A stretch of DNA of 64,000 bases from Akkermansia sp. (GCF_020860705.1 NZ_JAJBTT010000028.1:1-64000), one strand, 5' to 3'. Shown: positions 35,168 to 46,845, numbered from the stretch's first letter. Made by a program: numbers and translations. The notes: generated from the letters alone by a model not told the origin.

Positions 35168-37054
35168 TCACGGCTCCCGCCTGCTGCGCTTTTGCAGATG
35201 CACCAGCAGCAGGGCGATATCTGCCGGAGTAATGCCGGGAATGCGGGAAGCCTGCCCGATGGTGGCGGGACGTATGCTGCCCAGTTTAATGACGGCTTCC
35301 TTTTTCAAGGCATGAACGCTTTCGTAATCAATGTCGGCAGGAATGGCTTTACTTTCCATCCTGGTGATTTTTTCCGCCTGTTTTTTCTGTCGTTCAATAT
35401 GTCCTTCATACTGGATATCCGTGGCGATGGCATCCCAATGTTCCACGTGGAACATTTTTTTCAATTCTTCAGGCAGCATGGACCAGTCGTTGCCGGGCCT
35501 TTTAAGCCAGGTGGAAAGGGAAACGCCTTCGTGTTTGACAACGGCGGCTTTTGATATTCCTTCCGCAATGGCGTTTTGCCTGGCTTCCGTTTTCCGGAAT
35601 ATTTCACGGGTGATGAGGCCCGTTTCAAAAGCAAGGGGAGCCAGGCGCAGGTCTGCATTGTCCTGGCGCAGCAGCAGCCTGAATTCCGCCCGGCTGGTGA
35701 ACATGCGGTAGGGTTCGTCCGTGCCCTTGGTAACGAGGTCGTCTATCATGACGCCGATGTAGGCCTGGTCACGGCGAAGTATCAGAGAGGGTTTTCCCAG
35801 AATCTTCAACGCGGCGTTTGCTCCTGCCATCAAGCCTTGAGCCGCGGCTTCTTCATAACCGGAGGTGCCGTTGATCTGTCCCGCAAAGTACAGGTTTTCC
35901 ACCAGCTTGGTTTCCAGGGTAGGATTCAGTTGCGTAGGCGGGCAAAAATCATATTCCACTGCGTAGCCCGGGCGAATCAGCTGGGCGTTTTCCAGGCCGG
36001 GAATGGTATGGATGAAGTCGCATTGGGCGGAGTAGGGCAGGGAGGTGGAAACGCCGTTGAGGTAGAATTCCTCCGTACCGCGTCCTTCCGGCTCCAGAAA
36101 TACCTGGTGGCTCGTTTTCTCCGCAAAGCGCACAATCTTGTCTTCAATGGAAGGGCAGTACCTGGGTCCTATTCCTTCGATAATGCCACTGTAAAGGGGG
36201 CTGAATTTTAAATTTTCCCGGATAATGTCATGCGTGTTCTGGTTGGTATACGTAATCCAGCACGGCATTTGCTCCATCCGGAAATCTTCGTCGCCCCAGG
36301 TGTTCAACGTGCAAAAAGGTTCGGAAGCGCGTTTCAGCACGTCGCGTGAACGGTAGCTGAACAGGGCCTCCGGAGTGTCTCCGGGCTGCACTTCACAAAC
36401 GGAAAAGTTAATGGATTTTCCGTTGACGCGTGGCGAAGTGCCCGTTTTAAGCCGTTCCACCTGAAAGCCAAGAGCGGCAAGATTGGTGGAGAGGCTGGAA
36501 GGGGCGCATCCCATGCGGCCGCCGCTCACGTGCTGAAGCCCCACGTGCAGCAAGCCTTGCATGAACGTTCCGGAGCAGATGACCACGCTGCGAGCGCAGA
36601 TCGTATAGTCCAGGGAGGTGACGGCCCCTGTTACTTGTTGTTCTCCATTGACGAGCAGTTTAACCACGTCCCCCTGGAACAGGCATATGCCGGGAGCAGT
36701 TTCCAGAACCATTTTCATTCGTGCGCGGTAGGCCGTTTTATCGCACTGGGCGCGGGGTGCGCGCACGCTGGGTCCCTTGGAAGCGTTCAGCATCCGGAAC
36801 TGGATGGCGGTGGCGTCCGTATTCAATCCCATGGCCCCTCCCATGGCGTCTATTTCCCGGACAATGTGCCCCTTGGCAAGTCCACCGATGGCCGGATTGC
36901 AGGACATTTGCCCGATAGTGTCCAGATTATGGGTCAGGACGGCGACGGAACATCCCAGGCGGGAGGCTGCCAACGCCGCCTCAATGCCTGCATGCCCGGC
37001 GCCGACGACAAGGACATCGAACAGGGGAGAGGCTGGGGAAGAAGAGGAATTCAT
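35168..37054 (-). CDS. mnmG: tRNA uridine-5-carboxymethylaminomethyl modification enzyme MnmG
   Basis: [64 protein letters not shown]. Confidence 0.97.
   Translation of the reverse strand: MNSSSSPASPLFDVLVVGAGHAGIEAALAASRLGCSVAVLTHNLDTIGQMSCNPAIGGLAKGHIVREIDAMGGAMGLNTDATAIQFRMLNASKGPSVRAPRAQCDKTAYRARMKMVLETAPGICLFQGDVVKLLVNGEQQVTGAVTSLDYTICARSVVICSGTFMQGLLHVGLQHVSGGRMGCAPSSLSTNLAALGFQVERLKTGTSPRVNGKSINFSVCEVQPGDTPEALFSYRSRDVLKRASEPFCTLNTWGDEDFRMEQMPCWITYTNQNTHDIIRENLKFSPLYSGIIEGIGPRYCPSIEDKIVRFAEKTSHQVFLEPEGRGTEEFYLNGVSTSLPYSAQCDFIHTIPGLENAQLIRPGYAVEYDFCPPTQLNPTLETKLVENLYFAGQINGTSGYEEAAAQGLMAGANAALKILGKPSLILRRDQAYIGVMIDDLVTKGTDEPYRMFTSRAEFRLLLRQDNADLRLAPLAFETGLITREIFRKTEARQNAIAEGISKAAVVKHEGVSLSTWLKRPGNDWSMLPEELKKMFHVEHWDAIATDIQYEGHIERQKKQAEKITRMESKAIPADIDYESVHALKKEAVIKLGSIRPATIGQASRIPGITPADIALLLVHLQKRSRREP
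35439..35454. promoter_or_regulatory. parS-like 16-bp palindrome within mnmG
   Basis: TGTTCCACGTGGAACA perfect palindrome matching the bacterial parS pattern TGTTNCACGTGNAACA. Confidence 0.75.
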
Positions 37055-38160
37055 CAGGATGCGGAGCAGATGGCAAGACGGTGCAGAATCAGGCGGGGAT
37101 CAAGCGATGAAGACACCAGGGCCTTGTCCGCCTTCATGCATTCCTTCAAGGTTTGTTTTAATCGTTCCGTCTTGAATTTGGAGGCGTTCTGCGCAGCCAG
37201 GAAGAGCGGATACGCGTTGGGAGTACCGTCTTTTTTCAAGGGAATCAGGGCGGCTGCGTAAGAGGGCAGGGAGGAAATTCTGGCCGTAAATTCCTTGAAA
37301 TTGGTGGGTTTCAAGTCGAACGCGTCGCATAAAAGCTTGGCAGCCAGCAAATTCCTCAGCGTTGGAATAAAGGCGGCGCGCATGATTGTAATGGCATTTT
37401 CACCGCGTTCCAATTGAAAGTCGATCAGGGAAATGGCCGCATCGCTCTTCTTGTTCTCCAAAGCGCGGGAAATTTCAAAAATAACGCCCGTGCGCGTCAG
37501 GGGAACCATGCGTTCCACATCCTCCGGCATGACGGTGCGCCTGTCCAGGCCCAGGTAAAGATCCAGTTTTTCAATTTCAGAGATAATCTGGCGGGAGGAT
37601 TCACTGACGCGGTGAATGAACAGCTCCAGGGCGGTGGGATCGAAATTCATGCCCCGTGCGCCTGCCTCCTTGTTGATCAGGGGCATCAGGCTGCCCTCCC
37701 AGCCGGCCTTGGTGATATCCGGCTTGTTCAGTTCCTCCGCTGTTGCGGATTGGAGCAGGAATTTGTTAAAAGAACGGCGTTTGTCAAATTCAGAGGCGGA
37801 AATGAGCAGCAGGACATCCGGTCCCAGGCCTCCTTCGAGTAAATGCCTGAGGGAATCCAGAGCCGCTTCCGTAGTGGCGGAGCGTCCCGTGACGGAGTCC
37901 CCCAGGAAACTGCAATTTTTCATCCAGACTACCTTGCGGCCCGGGAAAAAGGGAAGGGTGCGCAGGGCTTCCATCACCTGGCGCGTCACCTGGTCCGCCT
38001 CATCGGAATCACCGCAGGCCGCTTCCAGGATTTCATGGGAAAATTCGTTTGTGCCTTCCGTCAGGGAAGCAAAGAGGCCGGAAGCCTTTTCACGCACCAT
38101 TCCTTCATCCGTACCGAAAACGAGGTAAATGGCTTGCTGTTGTAACGTGCTGGTGCCCAT
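37054..38160 (-). CDS. holA: DNA polymerase III subunit delta
   Basis: HolA-like layout ([30 protein letters not shown]); TGATG overlap with mnmG start. Confidence 0.85.
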   Translation of the reverse strand: MGTSTLQQQAIYLVFGTDEGMVREKASGLFASLTEGTNEFSHEILEAACGDSDEADQVTRQVMEALRTLPFFPGRKVVWMKNCSFLGDSVTGRSATTEAALDSLRHLLEGGLGPDVLLLISASEFDKRRSFNKFLLQSATAEELNKPDITKAGWEGSLMPLINKEAGARGMNFDPTALELFIHRVSESSRQIISEIEKLDLYLGLDRRTVMPEDVERMVPLTRTGVIFEISRALENKKSDAAISLIDFQLERGENAITIMRAAFIPTLRNLLAAKLLCDAFDLKPTNFKEFTARISSLPSYAAALIPLKKDGTPNAYPLFLAAQNASKFKTERLKQTLKECMKADKALVSSSLDPRLILHRLAICSAS

Positions 38161-38370
38161 AAAACCGTACCCGTAGGTATCATAAAACGCGCCTTGTTAA
38201 AAGACGTATTTGTCATTTGAAAGTTTTTTCATTTGAAGAGAATAGGCTTAAATAGTATCAATAGAGCCGGAATGTCTCAAAAAGCGGCCGGACTTTTTCA
38301 CGTCCGTTTTCAGGCATCCCCTTGTGATCAACCGCAAATCGTTTGATCCTTACTCCGGCAGGGCATTTCC

Positions 38371-39873
38371 ATGAGATCAACCATTTGGACACGGGCGCTA
38401 CTTGTCATCATGATGACGGTTATGATGATGGTGGTCGCCGTTGCCTATTGGAGATGGAACAGCCGGGTTACGGAGAAAACCGTTTCCTTCCGGTCGGAGG
38501 TGTTTACCCTGGCGCAGCAGTCTGAACTCAAAGAGAGGGACGTGCCTATTCTGCACCAGCTTAATGAGGAATATTCACGCGTAGCACGGCTGGTGGAACG
38601 CGTGCTGGTCAGCATAGACACCACGGGTGTGACCAGCGTCCCGCAGCCTTCCGAGGACGGAGAATCCATGATTGAAAAAAGGCTGGCGGTCCATGGACTG
38701 GGTTCCGGCGTCATCGTCACGGAAGAAGGGCATATCATCACCGCTTACCACGTCATTCAGAACAAGCATGCGCTGCGCGTCACCCTGAGCAATGGAAAAA
38801 GCGTTTCCGTACGCCTGGTAGGGGTGGACCCGGAGCTGGACATCGCCGTGCTGCAAGTGGAAAATCCCATGACGTTTACCCCTCTTCCGTTCGGCAACAG
38901 TGACGAAATTGCTCCCGGCATGATCGTTCTGGCTTGCGGCAACCCCTATGGACTGGGCACGACGGTTTCCCGCGGCATCATCAGCGCACGGGAACGCAAG
39001 CTGGTGGATTCAGGCCTGGACCTGATCCAGACGGATGCCAGCATCTTCCCGGGCAATTCCGGAGGACCTCTCATCAATATCCGCGGTGAAGTCATCGGCA
39101 TCAACAAGTCGATTCTTCCCAATGTGGAGAAGAATTACGCGGGCATCGGCTTTGCCATTCCTTCCAATCTCGTACTGCACAGCTTTGAGCAGATTTGCAG
39201 GCATGGACGCCCCATGAGGGGATACCTGGGGCTGGACATTGTACGCAATACGCCTCCGCTCCGCAGTTTTCTGGACTATCATGAAGCGGGAGGGGCCGTG
39301 GTCAACATCGTGAAGCCCGGTTCTCCGGCTGAACAGGCGGGCCTTCAGACGGGAGATGTCATGGTAAGTTTCAATGAAGTGCCCATCCAGACTGACCAGG
39401 ATGTGAAGGACCACATAGAAAATCTTTCCATCGGCGACAAATTCAGGCTGAAAATCTGGCGCAAGGGACAAAAAATGAACGTCACCCTGAAGGTGGGGGA
39501 CAGCATTTTAAAGAACGTTCCCTCCCCGTGGGAGGACTTTATGGAAGGAGTGGGCATGCATCTGCGTGAACTTACCGCGGAGGAACAATCCATTGGCGCG
39601 CGCGGGCTTCTGGTTATCCAGGTGAACCCGAAGAAGTCCGTGGGGCAGATCTTACAGGCGGGGGACATGGTTTTTGCCGTGAATCACCAGAGCGTCAGCA
39701 CCATGGATGCGCTGGTCAGAGCCCTGAGGGAAGGTCCGGCCCTGCTGACCGTTTCCCGTGACGGACAGCAATTCAACGTGAAAGTGGACGCGCGGCCCAT
39801 TTCTGAAAAGACCCTGCTGCCCCGCATCCCCACGGAGACGAAGAGCAACGCCATCATCCCGCGGGAGCTTTGA
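38371..39873 (+). CDS. HtrA/DegP-like trypsin-type serine protease with PDZ domains
   Basis: TAYHVIQ, DPELDIAVLQVE, TDASIFPGNSGGPLIN catalytic motifs; two PDZ-like regions. Confidence 0.92.
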   Translation: MRSTIWTRALLVIMMTVMMMVVAVAYWRWNSRVTEKTVSFRSEVFTLAQQSELKERDVPILHQLNEEYSRVARLVERVLVSIDTTGVTSVPQPSEDGESMIEKRLAVHGLGSGVIVTEEGHIITAYHVIQNKHALRVTLSNGKSVSVRLVGVDPELDIAVLQVENPMTFTPLPFGNSDEIAPGMIVLACGNPYGLGTTVSRGIISARERKLVDSGLDLIQTDASIFPGNSGGPLINIRGEVIGINKSILPNVEKNYAGIGFAIPSNLVLHSFEQICRHGRPMRGYLGLDIVRNTPPLRSFLDYHEAGGAVVNIVKPGSPAEQAGLQTGDVMVSFNEVPIQTDQDVKDHIENLSIGDKFRLKIWRKGQKMNVTLKVGDSILKNVPSPWEDFMEGVGMHLRELTAEEQSIGARGLLVIQVNPKKSVGQILQAGDMVFAVNHQSVSTMDALVRALREGPALLTVSRDGQQFNVKVDARPISEKTLLPRIPTETKSNAIIPREL

Positions 39874-40006
39874 ATTCCGTCTTTTTTCTCCTCTCCCCTC
39901 CTGTCAGAAAATGCACCCGTGGAAACGTTTTCCGGCATCATTATTCCACGGACTTGACTGGCAATTAAAAGCGCATATAATACATCACCTTTAAGAAATT
40001 AAACTT

Positions 40007-40489
40007 ATGACTCGTCATACTATCTCCGTACTTGTTGAAAACAAATTTGGCGTGCTTGCCCGCATTGCCGGTTTGTTCAGTGGACGGGGCTACAATATTC
40101 ATTCGTTGAACGTTGCCCCTAGCCAGGACCCGCGCTTTTCACGGATGACCATCGTCGTACGCGAAAAGGAAGACGTTCTGGACCAGATTATAAAACATCT
40201 GGAAAAACTCGTCAACACGGTGGAAGTAGTGGATTTCCGCAACACGGACAACGTGTACCGGGAGACGGTATTGACCCGCATCAGCGTGGATTCCACCACG
40301 CGGCATGAAGTCATTGAATTCTGCCAGATCCTGGGCGCCAGCATCGTGGATGTCACGCGGGACGCCCTGACGATTGAAGTGACGGGCGGCGAACACAAGA
40401 TCGACCGTTTCCTGTCCCTTATTGAGGATTACGATGTGCAGATGCTGACCCGGAGCGGCCGCATCGCCCTTCCCAAACCCCGGCAGTAA
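40007..40489 (+). CDS. ilvN: Acetolactate synthase small subunit
   Basis: ACT domain: HTISVLVENKFGVLARIAGLFSGRGYNIHSLNVAPS. Confidence 0.95.
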   Translation: MTRHTISVLVENKFGVLARIAGLFSGRGYNIHSLNVAPSQDPRFSRMTIVVREKEDVLDQIIKHLEKLVNTVEVVDFRNTDNVYRETVLTRISVDSTTRHEVIEFCQILGASIVDVTRDALTIEVTGGEHKIDRFLSLIEDYDVQMLTRSGRIALPKPRQ

Positions 40490-40517
40490 AGAAAATCCCT
40501 TTCCGGCTTTTCCCTCC

Positions 40518-40549
40518 CACCCTGCAGGACGTTCTTGCAGGGTTTTTTT
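40518..40549 (+). terminator. Terminator downstream of ilvN
   Basis: CCCTGCAGGACGTTCTTGCAGGG followed by TTTTTTT. Confidence 0.8.
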
Positions 40550-40561
40550 CTCCCTTCCATC

Positions 40562-43500
40562 ATGAACATTTCCTATCCGGATCTTCCCATTTCCCGCCGC
40601 CGGGACGATATTCTGGCGGCGATGCGGGAGCATCAGATCATTGTGGTAGTGGGGGAAACAGGGTCCGGTAAAACCACCCAGCTTCCCAAGATGGCCATGG
40701 AGCTTGCCGGAGAAGCGCCGGGCAGGGTGGGGTGCACCCAGCCCAGAAGACTGGCTGCGGCTTCCGTTTCCCGCCGCGTGGCGGAGGAATTGAACTGCGA
40801 ATTGGGAGGTTTGGTGGGTTACCAGGTGCGCTTTGAAGAAAAAGCCGGGCCGGATACGCGCCTGAAATTCATGACGGACGGCATTCTGCTGGCGGAAACG
40901 CAGCATGATCCGGACCTGCGCCAGTACCATACCCTGATTCTGGATGAGGCCCATGAGCGCAGCCTCAATATCGACTTCCTGCTGGGCTACCTCAAACTCC
41001 TGCTGGACAGGCGGAAGGATCTGCGGCTGGTCATCAGCTCCGCTACGCTGGACGCCGGGGGATTTTCCGAATTCTTCGGGGGCGCTCCCATCATCCAGGT
41101 GGAAGGCCGCACTTATCCGGTGGACCTTCACTACCTGCCTCCGGTGCATGAGGAGGAAGAACTCTCCGCCCACGTGGCACGCGCCGTGGACTGGCTGGAC
41201 ACCCTGGACGACCGCGGGGACGTGCTCGTTTTCCTCCCCGGAGAACGTGAAATACGTGAAGTAGCGGAGAAATTAGAAGGCCGGAATTTGAGGAATACCC
41301 GCATCCTGCCGCTGTTTGCCAGGCTGGGCCTGGCGGACCAGCAGAGGATTTTCCACCCGGAGCGGGGATACCGCCGCATCGTCCTGGCTACCAACGTGGC
41401 GGAAACGTCCCTGACCATTCCCGGCATCATTTACGTTATTGACTCCGGTCTGGCGCGCGTCAGCCGCTACAGTCCGGCCCGCCAGGTGCAGAGGCTCCAG
41501 ATAGAGCCCGTCTCCAAGGCCAGCGGCCGCCAGCGTGCGGGCCGCTGCGGCCGTGTCTGCGAAGGCGTCTGCATCCGCCTGTACAGTGAAGAAGGCTGGG
41601 AGGACAGGCAGGACTTCACGGACCCGGAAATCAGGCGCAGCGCCCTGGCCGGAGCGCTGCTCAGGATGAAAGACCTGGGTCTGCCTGAAATGCCGGAATT
41701 TCCCCTTCCGGACCCTCCCTCCTCCAAGCTGGTGACGGAGGGCTACCGCACCCTGCGGGAAATCGGCGCGCTGGACAAGGCGCGCCAGCTTACGCCCGTG
41801 GGCAGGAAGCTGGCGCGGCTGCCGATTGATCCTCGCCTGGGCCGCATGCTGCTGGAAGCGCAGCATGAACAGGCCCTGCCTGAAATGCTTGTGATCGTGG
41901 CCGGCCTGGGCGTCATGGACCCCCGGGAACGTCCGGCGGACGCTGCGCAAAAGGCGGACCAGGCCCATGCGCAATGGAAGGATGAAGACAGCGATTTCCT
42001 GTCCCTGCTCCGATTGTGGAAGGCTGCCTGGCAATTCCGGGAAGGGCGGCGCTGGCGCAAAAACCAGCTCCGGAAATGGTGCGGAAAAAACTTCCTCAAT
42101 TTCAACCGCATGATGGAATGGTTCAACCTGTGGGAAGACCTTTCCCGTCTGGTGAAGGAGACCTTGAAATGCAAGATTCCCCCGCTGGAGGCGGAAGCGG
42201 AGCGCCAGGCGTCCTTTGCCATGATTCACCGGAGCATTCTGGCTGGCGTTCCGCGCCAGTTCGGCCTTTGGGATGCGGATAACCGGGAATACCGCGGCGC
42301 CGGGGGGCGCTCCTTCGGCATCTTTCCCGGATCCGGCCTGTTCCGCCGCAAGAAACGGAGCGAATGGGTGATGGGCGTGGAACTGGTGGACACCACGCGC
42401 CTGTGGATGCGCCGCGCCGCCAGGCTGGAACCGGAATGGGTGGAGCAGGTGGCTCCCCACCTCTGTGAATCCCATTACTCCGGAGCGCGGTGGGACAAGG
42501 AGCAGGGTGCGGTATACGCCGTGGAACGCGTGATGTGCGGCGGCCTGCGCATCATTGACAACAGGCGCGTCCACTATGGCCGCATCAATCCCGCCCATGC
42601 GCGGGAAATCATGATCCGTGAAGGGTTGCTGGGCGGCGGCTTCCGTACCAGGCCCGGGTGCATCAAACATTTGGAAGCGCTCCGGGAGGAAGTGCGGCAG
42701 ATAGAACTGAAACTCCGCCGTCCGGACCAGGTCTGGTGCGAAGAAGGCGTTTTTGAATTCTTTGACAGGCTCATTCCGCAGGACTGCTGCACGGCCAGGG
42801 CCTTTCTGCGCTGGGCCGGAAGCGTGGAGAAAAAAGACCCGGAAGCCCTGCATGTTCCGGCCCAGGAAGCCATGTACGAATTCTGGGGAAAGGATCTGCT
42901 GGACGGCTTTCCGGACGAAATCAGCTGTGCCGGGGCGGAGTATGCCGTCTACTACCAGAATGACCCCGGCGCGGAAGATGACGGCGTGACGCTGGGCGTC
43001 CATATCGACCAGCTGCCGGACGTTCCGGAGTGGCTGCCGGAGTGGGGCGTACCGGGCCATCTGGCCCAGCGGGCGGAATGCCTGCTGCGTACCCTTCCCA
43101 AGGACTTGCGCGTCTTCCTCCAGCCCATCAGCCAGAAAGCCGCCTACTTTGCGGAACTGCGGCATGGCCTGGAACCGGATGGCCCGCTGGCGCAGAAACT
43201 GGCGGAATTCGTGGAATCGGAAACCGGGCGTTTCTGCGCTCCCTCCTTCTTTGACATGAACCGTATTCCGGCGGAGCTGGTCACGAAAATCTGGGTATGC
43301 GATGATGAAGGGGAAGAACTTGCCATGGGTACGGACGTTGCGGAATTGAACGGACGCCTGGGCAAAAAACTCTCCCGCCGGTTCCGGGAAACGGCGGCGG
43401 ACATTGTGTCCGTTACCGGAATGAAGGAATGGACCTGCGGGAATTTGGAACACACGGTGGATGTAGCGGGGAGGACGGGTTACGTCGCCCTGGTGGATGA

Positions 43501-44251
43501 AGGCTCATCCGTAGGCGTGCGCGTTTTTGAAGACGGGCTGCGTGCGGCGGACTCCCACCGGGGAGGGTGCCTGCGCTTCATGCGCCTGCGCCAGGCGGAC
43601 CAGCTCAACCACCTCCGCAAAAAATTCCCGCTGAAGCTGGAAGGAAAACTCTCCCTGCACCTGCTTGGCCAGGATCCGTCCACCAATGCGGATGATCTGG
43701 TGGACGTCTCTGCGGAAATGGCCATGGGCCGTCCCCTCCCGCGTACGGCGGAACAATTTGCCGCTGCAGAAATGAACCTGCGGCAGAATCTCTTTGACGC
43801 CGCGCATGGCGTGGCGGATGTATGGGAACTGGTGGCAGCCACGGAGCATGCCGCAAGGGACTTCTCCGCCGCGCAGCAGGGGGTGCGCCATACGGAGCGC
43901 ATCACGGCGGATCTCCGCCGCCAGCTTGACTGGCTGCTCCGTCCCCGCTTTCTGTGGGCGCATGGAGTGGAACGCCTGCCGGACCTGAAACGGTACATGC
44001 AGGGCATCTCGGAACGCATCAGGCGCATCGGCCAGCAACCCCTCGCCAGGGAGCTGGAACGCCTGGACCTCTTTGAACGCGTTTATCTCCCCTGGCATCG
44101 GGCTTTGCCGGAGCATGCGGACGATCTGCGCTGGACGCAGTACGGCTACCTGCTGGAAGAATACCGCCTGGCCGTCTTCGCTCCCGCTATTTCTGTCAAA
44201 GGGCGCATCTCTGAAAAGCGGTTGATCACCGCGTTTGAAGAACTCTCCTGA
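40562..44251 (+). CDS. hrpA: ATP-dependent RNA helicase HrpA
   Basis: GETGSGKTTQLPKM, DEAHERSLN, SATL, QRAGRCGR motifs, DUF3418-like C-terminus; start set at MNISYPDLP. Confidence 0.94.
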   Translation: MNISYPDLPISRRRDDILAAMREHQIIVVVGETGSGKTTQLPKMAMELAGEAPGRVGCTQPRRLAAASVSRRVAEELNCELGGLVGYQVRFEEKAGPDTRLKFMTDGILLAETQHDPDLRQYHTLILDEAHERSLNIDFLLGYLKLLLDRRKDLRLVISSATLDAGGFSEFFGGAPIIQVEGRTYPVDLHYLPPVHEEEELSAHVARAVDWLDTLDDRGDVLVFLPGEREIREVAEKLEGRNLRNTRILPLFARLGLADQQRIFHPERGYRRIVLATNVAETSLTIPGIIYVIDSGLARVSRYSPARQVQRLQIEPVSKASGRQRAGRCGRVCEGVCIRLYSEEGWEDRQDFTDPEIRRSALAGALLRMKDLGLPEMPEFPLPDPPSSKLVTEGYRTLREIGALDKARQLTPVGRKLARLPIDPRLGRMLLEAQHEQALPEMLVIVAGLGVMDPRERPADAAQKADQAHAQWKDEDSDFLSLLRLWKAAWQFREGRRWRKNQLRKWCGKNFLNFNRMMEWFNLWEDLSRLVKETLKCKIPPLEAEAERQASFAMIHRSILAGVPRQFGLWDADNREYRGAGGRSFGIFPGSGLFRRKKRSEWVMGVELVDTTRLWMRRAARLEPEWVEQVAPHLCESHYSGARWDKEQGAVYAVERVMCGGLRIIDNRRVHYGRINPAHAREIMIREGLLGGGFRTRPGCIKHLEALREEVRQIELKLRRPDQVWCEEGVFEFFDRLIPQDCCTARAFLRWAGSVEKKDPEALHVPAQEAMYEFWGKDLLDGFPDEISCAGAEYAVYYQNDPGAEDDGVTLGVHIDQLPDVPEWLPEWGVPGHLAQRAECLLRTLPKDLRVFLQPISQKAAYFAELRHGLEPDGPLAQKLAEFVESETGRFCAPSFFDMNRIPAELVTKIWVCDDEGEELAMGTDVAELNGRLGKKLSRRFRETAADIVSVTGMKEWTCGNLEHTVDVAGRTGYVALVDEGSSVGVRVFEDGLRAADSHRGGCLRFMRLRQADQLNHLRKKFPLKLEGKLSLHLLGQDPSTNADDLVDVSAEMAMGRPLPRTAEQFAAAEMNLRQNLFDAAHGVADVWELVAATEHAARDFSAAQQGVRHTERITADLRRQLDWLLRPRFLWAHGVERLPDLKRYMQGISERIRRIGQQPLARELERLDLFERVYLPWHRALPEHADDLRWTQYGYLLEEYRLAVFAPAISVKGRISEKRLITAFEELS

Positions 44252-44381
44252 AAGCTATGGCTCCGGGAACTGGCCGGACTTTCCATCAGGAAGCCCGAAA
44301 AATCCTGTAAGAATTCCGGAACAGGAAAAAGCATGCCATGGCATGATTCCTCCCCCTTCCTTCATGGAAAATGTTTCCAGG

Positions 44382-45086
44382 TCACAAACCCTTGGAAAGC
44401 TGGGCGAATTCAATCAGGTTCGTTTCCTTGCCGAACAGGACCAGGATGTCGTGGTCTTCAAAAACGAGGTCCGGGGAAGGGGTGCCGATCACGGGAATGC
44501 GCGGGATGGAAAGGATTTCCCGGCGCCCCTGCGGGGTCTGGGCTTCTCCGCGGCGGATGGTCAGCAGGTTCAGATGGTGGTCCGTGCGCAGGCCCACGTC
44601 GCGGAGCCGCTTGCCCACCCAGATGCGCGGCACGGCTATTTCCACGATGCTGTGGTTTTCATCCATGGGGGAGACGCGCAGGAATTCCGGGGATTCCAGT
44701 TGGCTGGCGAGCTGCTTGGAAGCCACGCGGGACAGATTGATGAGCGCGTACACGTTCATCTGGCTCAGGATGTGTTCATGCACCGGGCTCATCACGCGGG
44801 CGTAAATGTAGCGGACGCCCATTTTCTGAAGGTGCGTGACGACCAGAAGGTTTTCTTCAAAGCTGTCCCCGATGGCGACGATGACGGCTGACTGCTCGTC
44901 CAGTTCCAGTTCGCGCAGGGCGGCCGGATTAGTGTAATCCGTTACAACGGCATAAGTAACCAAATCCTTGACCTGCTCCAGTTCTTCATCCGTGGAGGCG
45001 ACGGCCACTACTTCAATATTGCGGGCGGAAAGCTCAATGCAGAGTTCCTGCCCAAACTGGCCCAGGCCGATAACGGTATATCTCAT
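44382..45086 (-). CDS. Trk/Ktr potassium uptake regulatory subunit (TrkA/KtrA-type RCK)
   Basis: YTVIGLGQFGQELCIELSARNIEVVAV RCK_N domain plus RCK_C. Confidence 0.92.
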   Translation of the reverse strand: MRYTVIGLGQFGQELCIELSARNIEVVAVASTDEELEQVKDLVTYAVVTDYTNPAALRELELDEQSAVIVAIGDSFEENLLVVTHLQKMGVRYIYARVMSPVHEHILSQMNVYALINLSRVASKQLASQLESPEFLRVSPMDENHSIVEIAVPRIWVGKRLRDVGLRTDHHLNLLTIRRGEAQTPQGRREILSIPRIPVIGTPSPDLVFEDHDILVLFGKETNLIEFAQLSKGL

Positions 45087-45096
45087 AACGGTATGT

Positions 45097-46845
45097 TCAG
45101 GTTAGCGGGATTTTGACGGATGGATAGCGGTAATGCCGCGGGGTGGGGGTGCCGGCCAGCGCAATGAGAAAGGCGAAGAGCCCCACGCGGCCGGCGAGCA
45201 TGTTGATGATGAGAAGATATTTGGAAGGGTCGCTCAGATCAGGCGTGATTCCCCGTGACACGCCTACGGTAGCAAAAGCGCTGCAATTTTCAAAGAAGAT
45301 ATCCAGTGAGCTCATGGCGGGCTCCAGGCTGCAGATCAGGATGGTGAAGCAGCCGATCCAGGCGCAGGAGACCACCACCGTGATCACGCACCGCGCCACG
45401 GTGCGCTGGTCAATGCGGCGGTGAAAAAATTCCACATGGTCCCGCCCGCGGAGAATACGCAGGATTTCCGCGCCTGCAATGGCGCAGGTGGTGGTTCTCA
45501 TGCCGCCCGCCGTGCCGCCGGGGCTGCCGCCCACCACCATCAGGCCGCACATGATGAGGCTGGCGGCTGGCAGGTAGTGGCTGTAATCGCTGATGTTGAA
45601 GCCCGCCGTGCGGGACGTGACGCTGTCAAAAAGGCAGTTCCAGAGGTGCTGCCCCAGCGGGGCAGAGGCATGGGGCGCTGAAACGGCAAAGATGGACAGG
45701 GCTCCCCCTGCCAGCAGAATGCCGGTGGTGATCATCACCAGTTTGAAATAAGGGCTCCACTGCATGCGCAGGCGGCGGTGCTTCGCCAGAAAGCGGTTGA
45801 CCAGCCGGGAATTGATTTCCTTGTAAATGCCGAAGCCCAGGCCGCCGCAGATGATCAGTGCCATGATGACGGCCTGCCCGCTGTAGCACAGGCGGATGCC
45901 CGGCTCCATCAGATTCATCGGAAACGTGGAAAAACCTGCGTTGCAGAAAGCGGAAACGGAATGGAAAAGGGAATGCCACCACAGGGGTTCCCCCATCAGG
46001 TTGATGTCTTTCCCCTCCCACGAAAAATAAAGGAGAACGGCGCCGCACAATTCAATAAACAGCGTACTTACCACAATCGTGGTGATGAAGGAGACCACGG
46101 ACCCCAGATTGCCTTCGTCCAGCAAGTCCGTCAGCAGCACGCGGTCCCGCAGGGAAAATCCCTGGCCCGCCACCATGGCCACGAAGTAGGCGAACGTCAT
46201 GATGCCGAACCCGCCGATCTGGATGAGCGCAAGCGTGAACATTTCTCCCAGCGGGGTGAAGATATGGGCGAAGTCCACGGCGTTCAGGCCGGTGACGCAT
46301 ACGGCGCTGGTACTGGTGAACAGGGCGTCCGTAAAGCTCAGCGTGATGCCCGGATACGTGGAATTGGGAAGCAGGAGAAGCCCGGTTCCTGCCAGAATGA
46401 CTACTCCCAGGGAGGCCACAAACTGCATGGCGGGGGCCATCAGCGGGCGCCCTTTTTTCTGTTTGCCCAGCAGCCATTGGAAAATCTTGGTCAGGGACAT
46501 CAGCGTGGGAATGGCAATCAGGCCGGCCGTAATCACCAGGCGGGAAAGCTCCGTAAACCTCATGAAACTGTCCTCCTGCTGCTCCCTGTCGATCAGGATG
46601 AAGATCAGCAGGCAGCTGATGATCTGGAAGACCAGCAGCCTCAGGGAAGGCCTGTTGATTTCCTTCCGGAAGTAGGAGCCCAGCACGCCCGTCAGGTGCC
46701 CCAGCGTGGCGACGGCCGCAATCAGGCGCGACCATTCATGTTCCGCACGCGTCAGGGGCCACCCCAGTTCCCAAATCACCGCTCCCAGAAGGATGGCGAT
46801 GCAGATGGCTGCAAGTTTGGTAAATCCCGAGCGTGTGTTTGTCAT
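45097..46845 (-). CDS. TrkH/KtrB family potassium transporter
   Basis: TSTSAVCVTGLNAVD, GGSPGGTAGGMRTTT, AFATVGVSRGITPDLS selectivity-type motifs. Confidence 0.92.
   Translation of the reverse strand: MTNTRSGFTKLAAICIAILLGAVIWELGWPLTRAEHEWSRLIAAVATLGHLTGVLGSYFRKEINRPSLRLLVFQIISCLLIFILIDREQQEDSFMRFTELSRLVITAGLIAIPTLMSLTKIFQWLLGKQKKGRPLMAPAMQFVASLGVVILAGTGLLLLPNSTYPGITLSFTDALFTSTSAVCVTGLNAVDFAHIFTPLGEMFTLALIQIGGFGIMTFAYFVAMVAGQGFSLRDRVLLTDLLDEGNLGSVVSFITTIVVSTLFIELCGAVLLYFSWEGKDINLMGEPLWWHSLFHSVSAFCNAGFSTFPMNLMEPGIRLCYSGQAVIMALIICGGLGFGIYKEINSRLVNRFLAKHRRLRMQWSPYFKLVMITTGILLAGGALSIFAVSAPHASAPLGQHLWNCLFDSVTSRTAGFNISDYSHYLPAASLIMCGLMVVGGSPGGTAGGMRTTTCAIAGAEILRILRGRDHVEFFHRRIDQRTVARCVITVVVSCAWIGCFTILICSLEPAMSSLDIFFENCSAFATVGVSRGITPDLSDPSKYLLIINMLAGRVGLFAFLIALAGTPTPRHYRYPSVKIPLT

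Noticed and set aside
41273-43453. 726-aa minus-strand ORF
   Set aside because: Antisense shadow of hrpA.
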